Origin: SIG565 sp045601525
Lineage (GTDB): Bacteria > Bacillota > Clostridia > Oscillospirales > Acutalibacteraceae
Length of the DNA: 17,806 nucleotides
Direction of reading: 5' to 3'
Assembly: GCA_045601525.1 (NCBI GenBank)
Contig: JAZRZR010000023.1
Coordinates: 1-17,806, forward strand
Below the pieces are notes generated by a model that saw only the letters and a program-made list of their open reading frames with translations, ran no database searches and was not told the origin of the DNA. Both the position numbers and the translations under genes were made by a program. Below are positions 14,805 to 17,806 of this stretch, piece after piece. The stretch's first letter is position 1. Each line of letters opens with the position of its first letter.

Positions 14805-15674
14805 TTACCCCCTAGAAAGTTTGTGTGAAAAAAGTTTGCCGGGAATAGTTGTAATAAAGATAATGAAATTTTTCTTTTTTAACGGTTTGTTCTTTTTTTG
14901 CAAGGCGTATAGGGCGTTATACATTATTCCTGCTACGAGCCGTGGCTTAAAAAGTTTACAAATCTCGGTGCGTTGGCTATAGAAATCCAAAAAACCCAAA
15001 GGGTTTTTTCGGATAAGCGAATAATAGTTGTTGGTGAGGCCTGTTGGCAAATACTCGCAAACCATAACAGGCTCCCTAAAAATTTTAAACACATAAGAAG
15101 TGTCAATTTGGTCTTGCGCCCAACTTTCTGTAATGAAATGTTCGCCGTTATACAAGGGAAACGGGAACTTTTTCACAACTTCGGTTTTGTAAATCTGGGC
15201 ATATTCAGGAGGCACATTGTATTTGTAGCGTATTTCCGTTTGGGTTGCATATTCCAATCCCAAGGGAAAAGTTTTGTTTTTCATGGGATTTCCATTTGAA
15301 TCCGAACGAACAGTTATAGCACCGCAAACGGCATCATCGTTTTCTATCTCTTCACAAGCCGCAAGCATTTTTTCAACGGCATCCTCGAGAAGAAAATCAT
15401 CTGAGTCGAGACAAAGCCAAAAAGGAGTTTCTGTAATAGAAAGGCTAAGATTTATTGCAGAAGCTTTGCCTCCGTTTTCCTTTTTGTAATAAGATATAGG
15501 AATTCTATTTTCGGCAATAAAGGAATTCACAACCTCTTCGGTGTTGTCGTTTGAACCGTCATCAATTATTTGCCATACAAAATCTTTGTTGTTTTGGCAA
15601 ACAAGACTATTATAACAGTTAGTTAAAAGATGGGCTCTGTTATACGTTGGGGTGAATACGGTTAGTTTTTTCAT
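14805..15674 (-). CDS. Family 2 glycosyltransferase
   Basis: A 289-residue GT-A glycosyltransferase: TVFTPTYNRAHLL (5-17), the donor-binding IIDDGSNDNTEEV (36-48), ENGGKASAIN (66-75) and the metal-binding LDSDD (89-93). It looks full length and soluble, with a basic C-terminus that ends in KLSRG. Sequence of this type is common in Gram-positive capsule operons; the transferred sugar is not predictable. GAGG lies 7 bases before ATG 15674, the gene upstream ends 9 bases away and the acyltransferase begins 4 bases downstream, so it is firmly within the operon. Confidence 0.86.
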   Translation of the reverse strand: MKKLTVFTPTYNRAHLLTNCYNSLVCQNNKDFVWQIIDDGSNDNTEEVVNSFIAENRIPISYYKKENGGKASAINLSLSITETPFWLCLDSDDFLLEDAVEKMLAACEEIENDDAVCGAITVRSDSNGNPMKNKTFPLGLEYATQTEIRYKYNVPPEYAQIYKTEVVKKFPFPLYNGEHFITESWAQDQIDTSYVFKIFREPVMVCEYLPTGLTNNYYSLIRKNPLGFLDFYSQRTEICKLFKPRLVAGIMYNALYALQKKNKPLKKKNFIIFITTIPGKLFSHKLSRG

Positions 15675-15683
15675 AGTGATGCC

Positions 15684-16544
15684 TCAATCAATAGCTTTTA
15701 ATTTTTCAAATTCGCCGCCTGTTTTTTCATATTCGAAAATCTTTGCATCAACAAGCAAACGATACCAATAGCATTCTAAGAAGCAAAAAATCAAACCTTC
15801 TTTGCCGTCTAAAAATCCGCCGCGGAAAATGTAGTTATACAAAAACCACATCCAAGCTCGGAAGTATCGGGGCATTTTATAGTAGAAGCCGAATTTCTTT
15901 TTGCGTTGCTTCAGAATTTCTTTATCGGTTTTAATGTCTGAGGATGCGCCACGGGTAAAGTCAATATAATCTTGCATTTCTCGTGTTGCATACCAATTAT
16001 AGCGTTTAATATAATTGTCAAGATTTTTGAAATCGTAATGCAAAAACTTGTGTTTTGTGCTTGCCGAAAAACCTTGTGAGATTATGCTATGAGCATCACG
16101 GCGGCGGTCTTCAATTCGGCCGAATTCCTTTTTGAACATCATCATTTTTCGCTTATTGCGAATACCGTGTTTCATACAACGGTCAAGGAAGAAAAAGTCG
16201 GCCTCAATTGTTATACCGTTCATATCGGTTTCCTGATTTTTAAGAATAAGGGCTTCGATTTCTTCGCAAAGTTCTTTTGGAAAGCGTTCATCGGCATCAA
16301 GGCGGATAATCCAAGTGGTATCAATGTCGGTGTTATCAATACCCCAGTTGAATTGCTTTGCATAATATTCAAATTCGTGAAAATAAACATCGGCACCGTT
16401 TTCCTTTGCAAGTTCTACTGTTTTGTCGGTGCTTCCACAGTCGATAACAACACAGCGTTTTGCAAAATCTTTCATGGAAAGAAGACAGTCAACAATGTTC
16501 TTTTCTTCATTTTTTGTCATTATAATCGCAGTAGCGTCAATCAT
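15684..16544 (-). CDS. Family 2 glycosyltransferase, WaaE/KdtX-like
   Basis: A 286-residue glycosyltransferase of the WaaE/KdtX-type branch (beta-1,4-glucosyltransferase-like). It has AIIMTKNEEKNI (6-17), VIDCGSTDKTVELA (33-46) and the metal-binding RLDADERFP (81-89). The branch's C-terminal half is also present: HYDFKNLDNYIKRYNWYA, about residues 175-192, and an aromatic amphipathic stretch WMWFLYNYIFRGGFLDGKEG that may dock the protein on the membrane. Position right after the initiating transferase and epimerase suggests it adds the second sugar, an inference. Its ATG overlaps the epimerase stop (ATGA), with AAGGAG 8 bases upstream. Confidence 0.86.
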   Translation of the reverse strand: MIDATAIIMTKNEEKNIVDCLLSMKDFAKRCVVIDCGSTDKTVELAKENGADVYFHEFEYYAKQFNWGIDNTDIDTTWIIRLDADERFPKELCEEIEALILKNQETDMNGITIEADFFFLDRCMKHGIRNKRKMMMFKKEFGRIEDRRRDAHSIISQGFSASTKHKFLHYDFKNLDNYIKRYNWYATREMQDYIDFTRGASSDIKTDKEILKQRKKKFGFYYKMPRYFRAWMWFLYNYIFRGGFLDGKEGLIFCFLECYWYRLLVDAKIFEYEKTGGEFEKLKAID

Positions 16545-17416
16545 TCTTCGGTCTCCTTAATTGATTGTTCTAATGTGAATTTTCGGTAGTTTTCTTTATA
16601 TTCGCTAATGCTCATATCGTAGCAAAGACTACCGAAAGCTTTGTTCACAAGTCCGGTAAAAAGCGAGGCGAGTTTTAAGGCCCAACCAAAGCCTTTAACA
16701 AGGCGCACTTTTTTGCCTTTGACTTGCGCTATTTGTTTCACCAAAAGACTTGTGTTGCTATATTCAGGGTTTTGCGGGTGGAATATTCCGTTCTCTTCGT
16801 TTTTAATCATAAGGCAAACAAACTCGCAAAGATTTTCAACATAAAGCATTGAACGGGAGTTGTTAACCATTGGGAAAAGAGGCAACTTTGCCGCAAGCTT
16901 TGAAAGGATAGGATAATTTCCGCGGCTGTTTTTACCATAAATCATAGGCGGGCGCAAAACGCACACCTTAAAGGCGTTGTCGTTTAGCGGCAATATGCCG
17001 AGTTCGGCCTGAAGTTTGCTGTCACCATAGCTGTTGGCGGGGGAAGGCTTTGTATCGGCAGTTATTATCTTTTGCTTGCCGAACGGCGCGCTTTCGCCAT
17101 AAACGATGGCACTGCTCATAAAGATGAATTGTTTAGCCCCGTCAGTCTTTGCTTTGGTGGCCGTAGCAACCGTTAAATCGGTGTTGACCGCATAATAAAG
17201 TTTTTCTTTTTCTTTTGAGATTTTCCCGTTATCCGAATGTGCGATTCCTGCAACATGGAAAACGGCATCGTAACCGCCAAAGTTAGCGCTTTGCCAATCG
17301 GGGTTTAGCATATCGAGGGTATCAACCTCAAAAGCATCGGCATAATTTTCTTTTATGTAGTTTTCAAGGGAAGTGCCAATATAACTGCCGGCACCGGTAA
17401 TTAAGATTTTTTTCAT
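16541..17416 (-). CDS. NAD-dependent epimerase/dehydratase (SDR), nucleotide-sugar modifying
   Basis: A 291-residue extended-type SDR enzyme. The Rossmann motif is ITGAGSYIG (6-14), with Ser in place of the middle Gly, a known variant; FMSSAIVYG holds the catalytic Ser, and SYGDSK supplies Tyr130 and Lys134. VLRPPMIYGKNSRGNYP follows. It is shorter than the UDP-glucuronate 4-epimerase in the same operon (357) and not closely similar to it. Being encoded directly after the initiating phosphosugar transferase, with an ATGA overlap, it may make the first sugar's donor, for example by reducing a 4-keto-6-deoxy-HexNAc as WbpV does before WbpL, or by 4-epimerising UDP-GlcNAc. I cannot decide between these. 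Confidence 0.8.
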   Translation of the reverse strand: MKKILITGAGSYIGTSLENYIKENYADAFEVDTLDMLNPDWQSANFGGYDAVFHVAGIAHSDNGKISKEKEKLYYAVNTDLTVATATKAKTDGAKQFIFMSSAIVYGESAPFGKQKIITADTKPSPANSYGDSKLQAELGILPLNDNAFKVCVLRPPMIYGKNSRGNYPILSKLAAKLPLFPMVNNSRSMLYVENLCEFVCLMIKNEENGIFHPQNPEYSNTSLLVKQIAQVKGKKVRLVKGFGWALKLASLFTGLVNKAFGSLCYDMSISEYKENYRKFTLEQSIKETEE

Positions 17417-17806
17417 ATATCGGCAGTCTCCGCTTTTTGCTTTTCGAGTTCGCCTGTGCCGCCCTCAACAACGCCATCGGATTTAAGCACCGATTTTATT
17501 GTGCCGAAGAAGCATTTTACATCAAACCCAAAACTCATATTTTCTATGTAGTCACCATCAAGGCGGGCTTTTACAGGAATTTCAAGCTCATCGCGACCGT
17601 TAATTTGAGCCCAACCGGTAAGGCCCGGGCGAACATCGTTTGCACCGTATTTATCACGTTCGGCGATTAGATCTTCCTGACTCCAAAGAGCAGGTCTGGG
17701 GCCGATAATACTCATATCACCTTTTAGAATATTCCACAATTGAGGTAATTCATCAAGACTTGTCTTGCGCAAAAAAGCCCCGACCTTACTTATGTATTGC
17801 TGTGGG
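17413..17806 (-). CDS. Polyprenyl-phosphate sugar-1-phosphate transferase, C-terminal part
   Basis: The 3' end of the initiating enzyme, which moves a sugar 1-phosphate from a UDP-sugar to undecaprenyl phosphate. The visible 131 residues run to the window edge, so the 5' end is missing. They contain GAFLRKTSLDELPQLWN, LKGDMSIIGPRP and RPGLTGWAQINGRD, the conserved C-terminal landmarks of the bacterial sugar transferase (PglC/WbaP catalytic) domain, and end in a short acidic tail. A TTG codon at 17772 is internal, not a start, because the open frame and the motif continue upstream. Whether it is a small PglC type or a large WbaP type cannot be seen. It is translationally coupled to the epimerase (ATGA). 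Confidence 0.9.
   Translation of the reverse strand, partial: PQQYISKVGAFLRKTSLDELPQLWNILKGDMSIIGPRPALWSQEDLIAERDKYGANDVRPGLTGWAQINGRDELEIPVKARLDGDYIENMSFGFDVKCFFGTIKSVLKSDGVVEGGTGELEKQKAETADI

Noticed and set aside
16089..16589. 166-codon open frame on the + strand
   Set aside because: It is antisense to a well-conserved glycosyltransferase; Phe/Ile-rich translation typical of a shadow frame, and no ribosome site.
17413..17772. Sugar transferase starting at TTG 17772
   Set aside because: The open frame and the conserved domain (QQYISKVGAF) continue upstream to the window edge, so this is the 3' part of a longer gene.

Overview
The window looks like chromosomal DNA from a low-GC, spore-forming Firmicute, most likely a gut-type Clostridia (Oscillospirales-like; the taxon is an inference). 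The grounds are a clear spoIIID gene with a near-perfect sigma-E promoter, strong GGAGG-type ribosome binding sites, AT-rich spacers and compact low-GC coding sequence. I see no tRNA, rRNA, CRISPR array, transposase or phage gene.

Region 1 (1-4950, + strand) is a four-gene operon behind a good sigma-A promoter: an ABC ATPase, a six-helix ABC-2 permease, a GldG-like auxiliary membrane protein and a membrane-anchored protein with two DUF4340-like repeats. This is the Firmicutes version of the 'gliding-type' (GldA/GldF/GldG) ABC exporter. Its stops and starts overlap or nearly touch, and it ends in a strong hairpin that probably works in both directions.

Region 2 (4950-5550, - strand) holds two small genes. 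One is spoIIID, with its own sigma-E promoter and terminator. The other is a 65-residue lipoprotein that looks like an SGNH/GDSL hydrolase reduced to its signal peptide and its last catalytic block. In both cases the promoter sits directly on the tail of the preceding terminator.

Region 3 (5550-17806, - strand) is the promoter-distal 12 kb of a cell-surface polysaccharide operon, transcribed right to left and cut by the right edge. In transcription order it encodes: a polyprenyl-phosphate sugar-1-phosphate transferase (initiation, 5' end missing), a short-chain epimerase/reductase, two family-2 glycosyltransferases, a hexapeptide acyltransferase, a third family-2 glycosyltransferase, a Wzy-type polymerase, a TupA-like ATP-grasp ligase, a galactokinase-family (galacturonokinase-like) kinase, a sugar-1-phosphate nucleotidyltransferase, a UDP-glucuronate 4-epimerase-like enzyme, UDP-glucose 6-dehydrogenase and an NTP_transf_5-type nucleotidyltransferase. 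Most junctions overlap (ATGA) or are a few bases apart. The exception is a 117-bp gap before ugd, which carries a 40-bp inverted repeat. No Wzx flippase or chain-length regulator is present; they are presumably beyond the right edge.

How the genes fit together: ugd plus the 4-epimerase gives UDP-glucuronate and UDP-galacturonate de novo. The translationally coupled kinase and nucleotidyltransferase look like a salvage route to the same UDP-uronate. The glycosyltransferases and Wzy would build and polymerise an acidic, acylated repeat unit, and the TupA-like ligase suggests an amino-acid or peptide amide on the uronic acid. This specific chemistry is my inference; the gene families are well supported.
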